Virus record (IMG/VR): IMGVR_UViG_3300042924_000897
Coordinates: 1-22,146 of that record
Length of the DNA stretch: 22,146 nucleotides
From: a virus
Reading direction: 5' to 3' (one strand)
The notes beneath the pieces are model-generated. The model was not told where the DNA came from. It saw only the letters and a list, made by a program, of their open reading frames with translations, and did no database searches. Positions within the stretch are counted from its first letter, which is position 1. Each line of letters opens with the position of its first letter. The translations under genes were made by a program, and so were the position numbers. Below, piece after piece: positions 7,895 to 16,004 of the stretch.

Positions 7895-9248
7895 GTACAC
7901 GCAAACCTTCCGCGCACCGACTGAATACGAACGTCAGTTAGAGGAAGCCCGTCGCCGTGCGATGTTGGCCGAAGCCCTCGCGCAGCAGCAGTACGAACCG
8001 ATGGAAGGCAATGCAGCGCCGATCCCGAAGGCCGCGCCGCTTGTAAAAGCATTGCAGAGTTTTATGACCGCCCGTGCGGGTCGGCAGGCAGAAGAAGCCA
8101 AGGCCGCCGCAGAGAAGGCAGGTCGCACAGAATTTGCTGATTACATCCGTTCGTTTGAACCCGAGCAGCGTAACGTCAGCATGGCCGAGTTGGCCGCGAT
8201 GGAAGCGCCGATGCCGATGATCAACACGGAGCCGGGCGGTGGCCCTGCCGTGCCGTATGGTCAGCCGGGGTTCCGCAGCACCGAATACGCACAGCCGAGC
8301 GCCATTGCAGCGCCTAATCAGCTTTTAACGCCCGCGATGGGGGCAGATGGTCAGCCTGACTTTAGCCAGCCAATGCAGATGCAGGTTGGCGGCCCGCTAA
8401 CGGCAGCGCAAAAACGTGCGCGAGCGTTAGAAGGCTTGGAAAGCGGCAATCCGATGGTGCAGCAGTTCGCCATGTCGCAGTACGAGGCAACGATGCCCAA
8501 GACGGCCAACCTCAAGATTGGCGACATTGACCCCAGCAAATTCACGCCTGCAAGCGTGGCTGATGCAACTCGCACGGGAGACATCAGCAAGTTGGTTGCA
8601 ATTGAAAAGCCTGCCGAGTCTATGGCTGGCAAACCGTCACCTGCTGATTTCACGCCTGCCAGCATGGCGAAATTCGCAAAAACCGGCAATTACGCTGATT
8701 TGGTGCCTTTGGTTAAAGGCCCAACAACGCAAATTATTACGCCGCGCGACAAACAAAAAGATGAAGGCCAATTGCGCGATCAATTGCAATCGCGGCTTAA
8801 AGACATGGATTGGTCAGGCATACAAAAAGCTTATCAGCGCATCTTTACGGCACCGGAAACGGCGGTTGGTGACGTTGCAATTGTTTATGCTGTTGCAAAG
8901 GGTGACGATCCAACTGGCGCTGTTCGTTCAGAAGATTTTGACCTTCGTGCTAAAGAGGGCAGCCTTGGTGGTCGCATAAAATCGCTATATGAAGAAGCTG
9001 CAAGCGGAAGAATGTTGCCAGAACGCCGTCAGCAACTAATTGATGCGGCTTACGATTTGTATAAGGCGCGAGAGGCAGACGTCAACGCCCTTATTGGTCA
9101 ATACGGTAACATTGCTCAAAGAAGCGATTTGAACGTGGAAAACGTTATAGAGCCGTTTAAATCTAAATCAATGGAACGTCGGGTCGTTTGGAGTAAGGAA
9201 AAGCAAGACGAATTAGATAGGCTGAAGCGTAAACGGGATGGAGGTTAA
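7884..9248 (+). CDS. Probable internal/ejection-type virion protein (454 aa)
   Basis: The start is ATG 7884, with GAGGGG at 7869-7874 nine bases upstream; an in-frame TTG at 7878 is too close to that site. Residues 1-90 are Ala/Glu/Arg-rich helix (YERQLEEARRRAMLAEALAQ). The middle (90-270) is Pro/Met-rich with two similar blocks (KFTPASVADATRTGDISKLV and DFTPASMAKFAKTGNYADLV), which look like an internal duplication. Residues about 290-440 contain GDVAIVYAVAKGDDPTGAVR, then GGRIKSLYEEAASGRMLPER and AAYDLYKAREADV, a pattern I associate with phage internal virion proteins (the DPGSVVREGEF-type motif). Codon choice changes from GC-ending to AT-richer within this gene at about 8.6-8.7 kb. The function is inferred from context. 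Confidence 0.65.
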   Translation: MPVKYTQTFRAPTEYERQLEEARRRAMLAEALAQQQYEPMEGNAAPIPKAAPLVKALQSFMTARAGRQAEEAKAAAEKAGRTEFADYIRSFEPEQRNVSMAELAAMEAPMPMINTEPGGGPAVPYGQPGFRSTEYAQPSAIAAPNQLLTPAMGADGQPDFSQPMQMQVGGPLTAAQKRARALEGLESGNPMVQQFAMSQYEATMPKTANLKIGDIDPSKFTPASVADATRTGDISKLVAIEKPAESMAGKPSPADFTPASMAKFAKTGNYADLVPLVKGPTTQIITPRDKQKDEGQLRDQLQSRLKDMDWSGIQKAYQRIFTAPETAVGDVAIVYAVAKGDDPTGAVRSEDFDLRAKEGSLGGRIKSLYEEAASGRMLPERRQQLIDAAYDLYKAREADVNALIGQYGNIAQRSDLNVENVIEPFKSKSMERRVVWSKEKQDELDRLKRKRDGG

Positions 9249-9252
9249 AAAA

Positions 9253-11223
9253 ATGGCACTTACTCCCGAGGAAGAAAAACGCTTTAAAGAGTTAATGATG
9301 GAGCGCAATGCTTACGAGCAACAGCGCCAAATGATGACGCATTATTCGGGCGATTACGGTGTAAAGCCTGAATCAGAAGAATTTCAAGCAGGCAGAACAA
9401 TGCCGCGTTGGGCTCAAACTACGTTGCAAACCGCGCAGGCGCTTGGTTTTGGCATGATCCCAAAATTAACTGGCCCAAAAACTGGCGAAATGGTGCGCGG
9501 CGCAACTACGCAATTTCGTGAAGATTACCCAAAAACCGCGTTTGGTATAGATGTTGGCGGTTCAATGCTGCCCGGCATGATGGGCGTTGGCGCTGGCCCG
9601 CGATTGATGTCGGCGGGAGGACGCACTACTCGTTTGCCGCCAACTATTGATATGAGTGCAGGTCGCAGAATTGGCGGCGCTGCAATGGCTGGCGGTGTTG
9701 AAGGCGGTTTGTCTGGTTTTGGCTATTCAGACGCAACAACAAACCCAGATTTAATGAAAGATATTTTGCTTAATGCAGCAATGGGCGGCGGTGGCGGTGG
9801 CGCATCTAGCGCCGCAACTGGCGTTTTAGGAGCGGTTAGCCGAAATGTTGGTGAACGCGCTTCCGAAAAAGTTGCATTGACAGAATCGCAAAAACGTTTG
9901 ATTCAAGCATTAATCCGTGACACGCCAGAAGGCCAAGACGTTGGCCCTTATGTAGCGGCTCGGTTGCGTAATTTAGGCCCAGAAGCGGCTTTGTTGGATG
10001 TAGGCGAAAACGCAAGGCAACTTGCGGATTTGCTTGCTACGTTGCCGGGCAAAGGCAAACAAGAATTGCGTGATTTTGTGGAAACCCGCGCTTTAACGAG
10101 AGGCGAGCGCATGGCGCAAGCAGGGCAAGAAAGTCTAGAAACGGGAGGAAAGCGGCTGCTTTCAACGTTAGACGACCTTGCCGAGCAACGATCCCGCGAA
10201 GCTGGCCCGTTGTACCGTCAATTAGAAGGCATAACGGTAACCGATCCATCGGGGACTATTGCAAGCATTGTGAAACGCGCTGAACAGTTGGGCGCAACGC
10301 GCATTGCACGCAGTCTTGCAGAAACTCAAAAAGTAACAAGAGGCGGCAAAGGGTGGACGTTTAAAGGAGTTGAAACCGGCACATACAACGCATCTGACCT
10401 TGCAAACATTAAGGAAGGTCTTGACGCCTTAATTGAGCAACAAACTGACGCTGCAACCGGAAAAATTAGCAAGTTAGGACTATCTTACGCCGAATTACGC
10501 GACAAATTGCGATCAGAGCTAATTGATCGCACAACCAATGCAGAAACGGGGCAATCGGTATACCGACAAGCGTTAGATGCGTGGGCTGGCCCAAGTGCAA
10601 CTGGTGAAGCAGCAAATTTAGGCAGAACCGTGTTGAATCGCAGTCTGTCTGCCGATCAATTGCGAAAAGATTTGCTAAAAATGTCGGAATCGGAGCGAGA
10701 GGCTGCTCGTATTGGCGCGTTTGAGGCGATACGCGACAAAGTAGGTACATCCAAAGCGGGACGCACCGAAATGATGAATCTGGTAGAAAATTTTGTGCCG
10801 CGTGAAAAATTAGAGTTGTTGTTTGGATCGCGTGAAAAATTTGACCAGTTTTATCGCACGATGCTTGCTGAACGCACGATGCGCGAAGCTGATGTTTTGG
10901 GCCGTGGTTCACAAACCGCACCACGACAAGCTGCGCTTGGCGAGTTAAATGCCGATGTGGCGCTAGATGTTGGCGGCATGGCGTCAGGAAGCCCGATAAA
11001 CTTCATTACAAGTGGCGCAAGATTGTGGAATCAAGCGCAGTTGCCTGAAAAAACCCGCAATCAATTAGCGCGAGCATTAATGATGCGCGGCCCACGGGCT
11101 GAAGAAGATGTTTTTAACATTGAAAAAGTTGCTCGGAAACTCGCAGAGCAACGCGCTCGTAGGGCGGCAGCCATTGGTGGCGCAGGCGGCGCAGGCGCAA
11201 CTAGCGCAACGCAGAACAGATAG
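9253..11223 (+). CDS. Large ejection-type virion protein (656 aa)
   Basis: The start is ATG 9253 rather than 9238, because GGAGG at 9240-9244 lies 8 bases before 9253 and would be inside the longer version. Residues 1-30 are charged helix. Residues about 50-210 are Gly/Ala/Met-rich with weakly hydrophobic stretches (ALGFGMIPKL, GGSMLPGMMGVGAGP, AAMGGGGGGASSAATG). This is the pattern of membrane-penetrating N-terminal regions in phage DNA-ejection proteins. Residues about 210-600 are helical, with the SAYxxAxxAWAGPS-type segment (QSVYRQALDAWAGPS) and GRGSQTAPRQAALG, both frequent in phage and prophage internal proteins. The Ala/Gly-rich tail ends TSATQNR. Lysine is mostly AAA and leucine often TTA or TTG, unlike the genes upstream of 8.6 kb. 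Confidence 0.65.
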   Translation: MALTPEEEKRFKELMMERNAYEQQRQMMTHYSGDYGVKPESEEFQAGRTMPRWAQTTLQTAQALGFGMIPKLTGPKTGEMVRGATTQFREDYPKTAFGIDVGGSMLPGMMGVGAGPRLMSAGGRTTRLPPTIDMSAGRRIGGAAMAGGVEGGLSGFGYSDATTNPDLMKDILLNAAMGGGGGGASSAATGVLGAVSRNVGERASEKVALTESQKRLIQALIRDTPEGQDVGPYVAARLRNLGPEAALLDVGENARQLADLLATLPGKGKQELRDFVETRALTRGERMAQAGQESLETGGKRLLSTLDDLAEQRSREAGPLYRQLEGITVTDPSGTIASIVKRAEQLGATRIARSLAETQKVTRGGKGWTFKGVETGTYNASDLANIKEGLDALIEQQTDAATGKISKLGLSYAELRDKLRSELIDRTTNAETGQSVYRQALDAWAGPSATGEAANLGRTVLNRSLSADQLRKDLLKMSESEREAARIGAFEAIRDKVGTSKAGRTEMMNLVENFVPREKLELLFGSREKFDQFYRTMLAERTMREADVLGRGSQTAPRQAALGELNADVALDVGGMASGSPINFITSGARLWNQAQLPEKTRNQLARALMMRGPRAEEDVFNIEKVARKLAEQRARRAAAIGGAGGAGATSATQNR

Positions 11224-11235
11224 GAGTAAGCACAG

Positions 11236-14200
11236 ATGAGTTTTAACGGCAGCGGTACATTTCTCATCAACTCAACGGGGCAGCCCGTTGTCGCCAACAC
11301 CGTCATCTCGGCCACGGTATTTAATGCCCTGACGGCAGACCTTGCCTCGGGTTTAACAAACTGCATTACAAAAGACGGTCAGTCCACGCCCACGGCTAAC
11401 ATCCCGATGGGCAACAACAAGGTCACGGGCTTGGCAGCTGGCACGTTGGCGAACGATGCCGCCAACCTCGGGCAAGTGCAGTCTACTGCCGCCAAGCTAA
11501 TTACGATTTCTGGCACCGACACAATTACCGGCACGATGTCGCCCACCCTGACCGCCTATGCTGCGGGTCAGTTGTTTTACTTTGTGGCGGGCGGCGCGAA
11601 CACGGGCGCTGTGACGCTGAACGTGGACGGGTTGGGATCAAGAGCCGTCACCCGCGACGGCAGCACGGCGCTTGCCGCTGGCGACATCAACTCGGGCGAG
11701 ATGGTTGTCGTTATCTACGACGGCACCCGCTTCCAGATGATTAACGCCGCCAACTCGTTCGGCAACACGACGATCAACGGCACCCTAACGGTTACGGGCA
11801 ACACCACCCTCGGTGCCAACGTATCCATCGCCTCGGCGCTTGCGGTAGGCGGTAAGGCCGACCTGCCCAACGTCTCTGCTGCGTTGATGGTGGCAGCGGT
11901 TGGCATCATTACGGACTTACGCGCATCAGGCGCTTCTATCTCGTCGGCCAACGTCGGCACGGCGATCGTCACCAATCTCACGGCCACGGGCGCGTCTGTC
12001 GCCTCGGTCAACGCCAATGTGGCGCTACTCACCACAGCCACCGTCACAAACTTGACGGCGACCGGCGCATCTATCGCCTCGGCCAATATCGGCAACCTTG
12101 CCCTCTCGGGCATTTCGGTCGCCTCGGCTAACTTTGGCGTGGCGGTTGTCACCGACTTGCGCGTAGATGGCGCGTCCATCACCTCTGCCAACGTCGGCAC
12201 AGCCGTTATCACAACCGGCACCTTCACCAATTTGACGGCAACGGGAGCCTCGGTTGCCTCTGCCAACGCAGGGGTGGCTAACGTCACCGATTTGCGAGCG
12301 GTAAGCGCATCGGTCACCTCGGCCAACCTTGGCACCGCTGTCATTACCAACGGCACGGTCACCAATCTGATCGCCACCTCGGCATCGGTCGCGTCGGTCA
12401 ACGCTGCTGTGGCGCTTGTCACCACAGGCACGGTCACGAACCTGACCAGCACCGCCGCTTCTATTGCCTCGGCTAACCTCGGTACAGCGGTTATCACGAC
12501 GCTGACGGCCACAGGGGCGTCTGTAGCCTCTGCCAATGTCGGCGTAGCGGCTACGACCACGCTGACGGCTGTGCAAGCCTCCATCGGCTCTGCCAACTTG
12601 CTGACCGCTCGCTTCTTGGGCGCAACGTCAGGTTATGTCGGCATACAGGGAGCCACGAACGCAGGCAGCACGACCTACACGCTCCCCTCGGCTGACGGTA
12701 CAAGCGGGCAAGTGCTGTCCACCAACGGCACCGGCACCTTGTCGTGGACATCGGCAGGCGGCGGCGGTACGGGCGATGTCGTCGGCCCCGCTTCGGCTAC
12801 CGATAACGCCGTTGCTCGGTTTGACCTAACCACCGGCAAACTGATCCAAAACAGCAGCGTCATCGTAGACGATAGCGGCAGCATCACAGGTGTTGCGTCC
12901 CTCGCGGCGGTAACGGCGTCCATTACGTCTGCGAACGCAGGCACGGCGGTGATTACCACCGGCAACCTCACCTTCTCCAGCACCGCCCAGCGCATCACGG
13001 GCGACTTTAGCAATGCGACTCATAGCAATCGCCTTTTGTTTCAAAATAGCGGCACAAATTTGCCGACGATTGTTGGTGCTTTACCAAGCGGAACGTCTGT
13101 CACAAGTGGATTTTTCGCATACGGCGGATCAACCGCAGCCGATACCGCTGGCGCTAGCATTGTATTGAATGGCGGAACAGACGCCAGAATAAGCAGCAGC
13201 ATTCTCGGCACCGGCTCCTACCTCCCGATGACCTTCTACACCGGAGGCAGCGAGAGGGTCAGGATAGATACGTCGGGCAACGTCGGTATTGGGACGGCTT
13301 CGCCTGCAACAACGCTGCACTTAAAAGGTAGTTTTTCAAGCGGTTGTGTTCGGGCAGAAACAACTGGTTCGTTGGCAAGCAATAGCGTTTATAACTTCTT
13401 CGCTTATTACGATACCGGTGGGCAAGCCGCTTACGTTGGTTATGGCGGTGTAGCAAATAGTTTTGACATCGTAAACGCACAAGCGTCGGGGTTTCTGACA
13501 TTCAAAACCGGCGGCTACACCGAACGGATGCGCATTGACTCCTCCGGCAACGTCGGGATCGGCGGGACGGCGCAGCCACAGGATAAAGTTGGCATTGAAG
13601 GAGTATTGCCTACAAGCAGTAATTCTTCTGCGGGTTACGCAATTCGGGGGACTGTGCCAAGCGGGTCAACTACGGGCGCAAATGCGTTTATTTCAAGACT
13701 GACAACTGCTGCCGCGTCTTTTACTTCTGGCGAATTTCGTCATTTTTATGCAAATCCAGCGACAAAAGGTGCTGGTTCTACAATCACAAATCAATATGGG
13801 TTTTTGGCTGAAAGCACGCTAACAGACGCCACCAACAACTACGGCTTCTACAGCAACATCGCCTCTGGCTCTAACCGCTGGAACTTCTATGCAGCGGGGA
13901 CGGCGAGTAATTACATGGCGGGCCGACTTGGCATTGGAATGTCGCCCGAAAGTTATTCAAGTTACAGAGCGTCTATTCAGGCTGCCTCTGGTGCAAACGC
14001 TTGTCTTTTGTTAAATGATACGGCTGGTATTACGACTGAATTTATTTGGAATAACGCAACATCGGGAGACAACATATTTGTTCAGTTTGGGACAGACGGC
14101 GGTGCAACGCTTCGCGGGTCTATTGATTACAACCGTGGCGGCGGCCTTGTTCGTTACAACACAACGTCGGACTACCGCGCCAAAACCATCATTGGGTCAG

Positions 14201-14457
14201 TTACAAACTCTGGCGAGTTGGTAGATGCGCTAAAGGTCTACGTCGGCAAGATGAACGGCGCGACGGTAGAGCGTCCGATGCTGATTGCTCACGAAGCGCA
14301 AGAAGTTGCGCCGTATGCCGTAAGCGGTGAAAAGGATGCCGTGGATAAAGACGGCAAGCCCGTTTACCAACAGATTGATGTTTCTTCACTTGTCCCGCTG
14401 CTGATTGCGGAAGTCAAATCTCTGCGGCAGCGTGTCGCTGAACTGGAGGCTAAATAA
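11236..14457 (+). CDS. Tail fibre with repeat shaft and S74-type chaperone
   Basis: This 1073-residue protein has AGGAG at 11222-11226. Residues 1-85 (MSFNGSGTFLINSTGQPVVA and TANIPMGNNKVTGLA) are a widespread phage fibre N-terminal domain that attaches to the particle. Residues about 223-458 are a shaft of repeats with consensus TxLxATGASVASANxGxA. Next come GGGGTGDVVGPASATDNAVA, and variable blocks separated by the RVRIDTSGNVGIGTASP and RMRIDSSGNVGIGG modules. The last 96 residues start SDYRAK at Ser978 (Lys983 partner), then PMLIAHEAQEVAPYAV and VPLLIAEVKSLRQRVAELE. This is an S74 trimerisation chaperone expected to cut itself off before Ser978. The fibre should bind the host surface. AT-rich blocks between GC-rich modules point to mosaic assembly. 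Confidence 0.88.
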   Translation: MSFNGSGTFLINSTGQPVVANTVISATVFNALTADLASGLTNCITKDGQSTPTANIPMGNNKVTGLAAGTLANDAANLGQVQSTAAKLITISGTDTITGTMSPTLTAYAAGQLFYFVAGGANTGAVTLNVDGLGSRAVTRDGSTALAAGDINSGEMVVVIYDGTRFQMINAANSFGNTTINGTLTVTGNTTLGANVSIASALAVGGKADLPNVSAALMVAAVGIITDLRASGASISSANVGTAIVTNLTATGASVASVNANVALLTTATVTNLTATGASIASANIGNLALSGISVASANFGVAVVTDLRVDGASITSANVGTAVITTGTFTNLTATGASVASANAGVANVTDLRAVSASVTSANLGTAVITNGTVTNLIATSASVASVNAAVALVTTGTVTNLTSTAASIASANLGTAVITTLTATGASVASANVGVAATTTLTAVQASIGSANLLTARFLGATSGYVGIQGATNAGSTTYTLPSADGTSGQVLSTNGTGTLSWTSAGGGGTGDVVGPASATDNAVARFDLTTGKLIQNSSVIVDDSGSITGVASLAAVTASITSANAGTAVITTGNLTFSSTAQRITGDFSNATHSNRLLFQNSGTNLPTIVGALPSGTSVTSGFFAYGGSTAADTAGASIVLNGGTDARISSSILGTGSYLPMTFYTGGSERVRIDTSGNVGIGTASPATTLHLKGSFSSGCVRAETTGSLASNSVYNFFAYYDTGGQAAYVGYGGVANSFDIVNAQASGFLTFKTGGYTERMRIDSSGNVGIGGTAQPQDKVGIEGVLPTSSNSSAGYAIRGTVPSGSTTGANAFISRLTTAAASFTSGEFRHFYANPATKGAGSTITNQYGFLAESTLTDATNNYGFYSNIASGSNRWNFYAAGTASNYMAGRLGIGMSPESYSSYRASIQAASGANACLLLNDTAGITTEFIWNNATSGDNIFVQFGTDGGATLRGSIDYNRGGGLVRYNTTSDYRAKTIIGSVTNSGELVDALKVYVGKMNGATVERPMLIAHEAQEVAPYAVSGEKDAVDKDGKPVYQQIDVSSLVPLLIAEVKSLRQRVAELEAK
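11902..12610 (+). repeat. In-frame tandem repeats of the fibre shaft
   Basis: About eleven degenerate units of roughly 20-25 codons encode variants of LTATGASVASANVGTA. They alternate ASV and ASI, and ANxG and NAxV, and many end in VTTG or ITTG before the next unit. At DNA level the core GCCTCGGCCAAC or GCCTCTGCCAACG recurs with synonymous changes. A partial further unit occurs at about 12910-12960. Such repeats form a fibrous shaft, probably a triple-stranded beta structure, and their number can change by recombination. Confidence 0.75.
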
Positions 14458-14772
14458 ATGGCTACTTGGAAAATTGAAAACATGATCGTTAAGCCGCAAG
14501 ACGGCTCGCATAACGACGTTGTGGTGACGGCAACGTGGCGCTGCACGGCGGTGGATGGCGACCACTCTGCCTCCAACTACGGCAGCATGGGTTTTGCCTC
14601 GCCGAGCGGCGACTTCGTGGCGTATCCCGACCTGACCGAAGCCGATGTGCTGGGCTGGGTGTGGGCGAACGGCGTGGATAAGGCCGAGGTAGAGGCAAAC
14701 GTAGCGCGTGAGTTGGATATGCTCGTCAACCCGCCGACCGTCGCCAAGCCGCTGCCGTGGAGCGCAGAATGA
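14458..14772 (+). CDS. Small conserved phage protein after the fibre gene
   Basis: This 104-residue protein starts MATWKIENMIVKPQDGSHND at an ATG directly after the fibre stop; GGAGG at 14445-14449 is 8 bases upstream, inside the fibre gene. The pattern W-x-I-x-N-M near the start, VVVTATWRCTAVDG, SGDFVAYPDLTEADVLGWV and a final helix with Glu/Leu is that of a small family seen next to tail fibres in many phages and annotated as hypothetical. No catalytic or membrane features are visible. It overlaps the next small gene by four bases (ATGA). A tail or fibre accessory role is only a guess from position. Confidence 0.7.
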   Translation: MATWKIENMIVKPQDGSHNDVVVTATWRCTAVDGDHSASNYGSMGFASPSGDFVAYPDLTEADVLGWVWANGVDKAEVEANVARELDMLVNPPTVAKPLPWSAE

Positions 14773-14921
14773 TTAAGTTGGAATTATCCGTTGAGGAAGT
14801 GAACGCTATCCTGCAAGTGCTGGGCGACCTGCCGACCAAGGTAGGCGCTTGGCCGCTGATGTTGAAGATTAAAGAACAGGCAGAGCCGCAGGTGCCGAAG
14901 GTAGAGGAAACGAAGCAATGA
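14769..14921 (+). CDS. 50-aa hypothetical protein
   Basis: This short gene is framed by four-base ATGA overlaps on both sides (14769-14772 and 14918-14921), which is strong evidence that it is translated. The product MIKLELSVEEVNAILQVLGD continues with LPTKVGAWPLMLKIKEQAEP and ends in a charged tail. It has an N-terminal strand and an amphipathic helix (VEEVNAILQVLGDL) of a type I recall as a short phage protein near fibre and lysis genes. Function unknown. Confidence 0.7.
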   Translation: MIKLELSVEEVNAILQVLGDLPTKVGAWPLMLKIKEQAEPQVPKVEETKQ

Positions 14922-15112
14922 CGACGGTACAAGAGCTAGAGACGACCGTGACGAGCCACATTGACGTTTGCACGGTGCGTTACGAAGCGATCCATGCGCG
15001 ACTGAAGCGCCTTGAGCAGCTCATGTTGAAGGTAGGCGGCGCGATTATCCTTATCCTTCTTGGCGCACTCGGCAGCATGGGAATGTTGCTTTTACAGGCG
15101 TTGCAGCAATGA
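14918..15112 (+). CDS. XhlA-like membrane protein (possible holin accessory)
   Basis: The 64-residue product has a hydrophilic helical N-terminus (1-37; QELETTVTSHIDVCTVRYEA, likely coiled coil) and one strongly hydrophobic segment at 39-60 (VGGAIILILLGALGSMGMLL). This layout matches haemolysin XhlA-like proteins that cooperate with holins. It is linked by ATGA overlaps to both neighbours, the second of which is another membrane protein. No signal peptidase site is seen. The role in lysis comes from layout and position, not from a specific motif. Confidence 0.6.
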   Translation: MTTVQELETTVTSHIDVCTVRYEAIHARLKRLEQLMLKVGGAIILILLGALGSMGMLLLQALQQ

Positions 15113-15522
15113 CCGAACCCACCGACATCCAACTGCTCAAGGTGCAGATACAGGCCGAATTGCAGCGCCTAGAGGCTCACAGCAGCGCCAAGGATGTCGC
15201 GGGCAAGGCTATCGGCAAGGACGGCCTTAAATACATCACAGCCATTGTGGTGATCGGTGTGTTGTCTAGCCTTGCGCTGGATAGCGACAAGATCGCTGCT
15301 GTGATGGGGCTGCTCGGTGCCTCGCTGACCGCTCTCATCTCCATGCTTGCCAGCATTGCAGGCACGGTGGAGAAGGAGGAAAAGCCCGAGTTTGAGGTGA
15401 TTAAGGAACTGATCGCCAAACTAGACCGTCTGGATCGCAAAGAGCAGCCGATGCGAGTGGACGTTGAGGGCGATCATGTAACCGTCACCAAAGGCGATGA
15501 CGTAGTGAGGGCAAGCAAATGA
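15109..15522 (+). CDS. Two-TM membrane protein of the lysis cassette
   Basis: This 137-residue protein has a charged helix (1-40), two hydrophobic segments at about 41-57 (KYITAIVVIGVLSSLAL) and 61-85 (KIAAVMGLLGASLTALISML), and a long charged C-terminal tail with EVIKELIAKLDRLDRKE. The tight hairpin suggests a holin, or a membrane partner of the 161-residue protein that follows. It is coupled by ATGA overlaps upstream (15109-15112) and downstream (15519-15522). A holin assignment is plausible but cannot be separated from an accessory role. Confidence 0.55.
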   Translation: MTEPTDIQLLKVQIQAELQRLEAHSSAKDVAGKAIGKDGLKYITAIVVIGVLSSLALDSDKIAAVMGLLGASLTALISMLASIAGTVEKEEKPEFEVIKELIAKLDRLDRKEQPMRVDVEGDHVTVTKGDDVVRASK

Positions 15523-16004
15523 TGACGATGGTCAGCACGTTTCTGTCGTTCCTTGCGGGCGGTCTGCCCAAGATTCTGCAAATCTTCCAAGATCGGCAGG
15601 ACAAGAAGCATGAGCTTGCGTTGGTTGCCGCACAGAAGGAGCGTGAACTAGCCCTCGCTGAACGCGGCTTTATCGCGCAGGCACGGGTTGAGGAAATTAA
15701 GCTGGAGCAAATTCAGACGCAGACCGCTGCCGAGGAGCGTCAGGCGCTCTACAGCCACGACGTAGAGATTGGCAAAGGCGCAAGCCAATGGATGATCAAC
15801 CTCCGTGCGTCGGTGCGCCCGGTCGTCACCTACATCTTTGTGCTGGAGTTGGTCGCGCTGAACGTGGCTGGCGTCTGGTACGCTTATACGACGGGCATCC
15901 CGTTTGCCGTGGCGATGGAAAACGTATTCAGCGACGATGAAATGCTGATTCTCTCCAGCATCATTGCGTTTTGGTTTGGTACGCAGGCTTTCGGCAAAAA
16001 GTGA
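15519..16004 (+). CDS. Putative holin (3TM holin-like)
   Basis: This 161-residue protein has a short hydrophobic N-terminal segment (FLSFLAGGLPKILQIF, 8-23), a coiled coil rich in Glu, Lys and Gln at about 27-75, then two membrane segments at 102-123 (VVTYIFVLELVALNVAGVWY) and 141-156 (EMLILSSIIAFWFGTQ). It ends in WFGTQAFGKK. The RASVRPVVTY start of the first segment and the WFG-x-x-x-FGKK ending match the phage 3TM-type holin family (GTA-type holin). The stop overlaps the start of the next gene (GTGA at 16001-16004). Of the three adjacent membrane proteins, this is the best holin candidate. Confidence 0.65.
   Translation: MMTMVSTFLSFLAGGLPKILQIFQDRQDKKHELALVAAQKERELALAERGFIAQARVEEIKLEQIQTQTAAEERQALYSHDVEIGKGASQWMINLRASVRPVVTYIFVLELVALNVAGVWYAYTTGIPFAVAMENVFSDDEMLILSSIIAFWFGTQAFGKK

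Noticed and set aside
11715-12596. Minus-strand open frame of 293 codons with repeated Ala/Thr/Val
   Set aside because: It is the mirror of the fibre shaft repeats; its periodicity comes from the plus-strand gene and it has no ribosome site.
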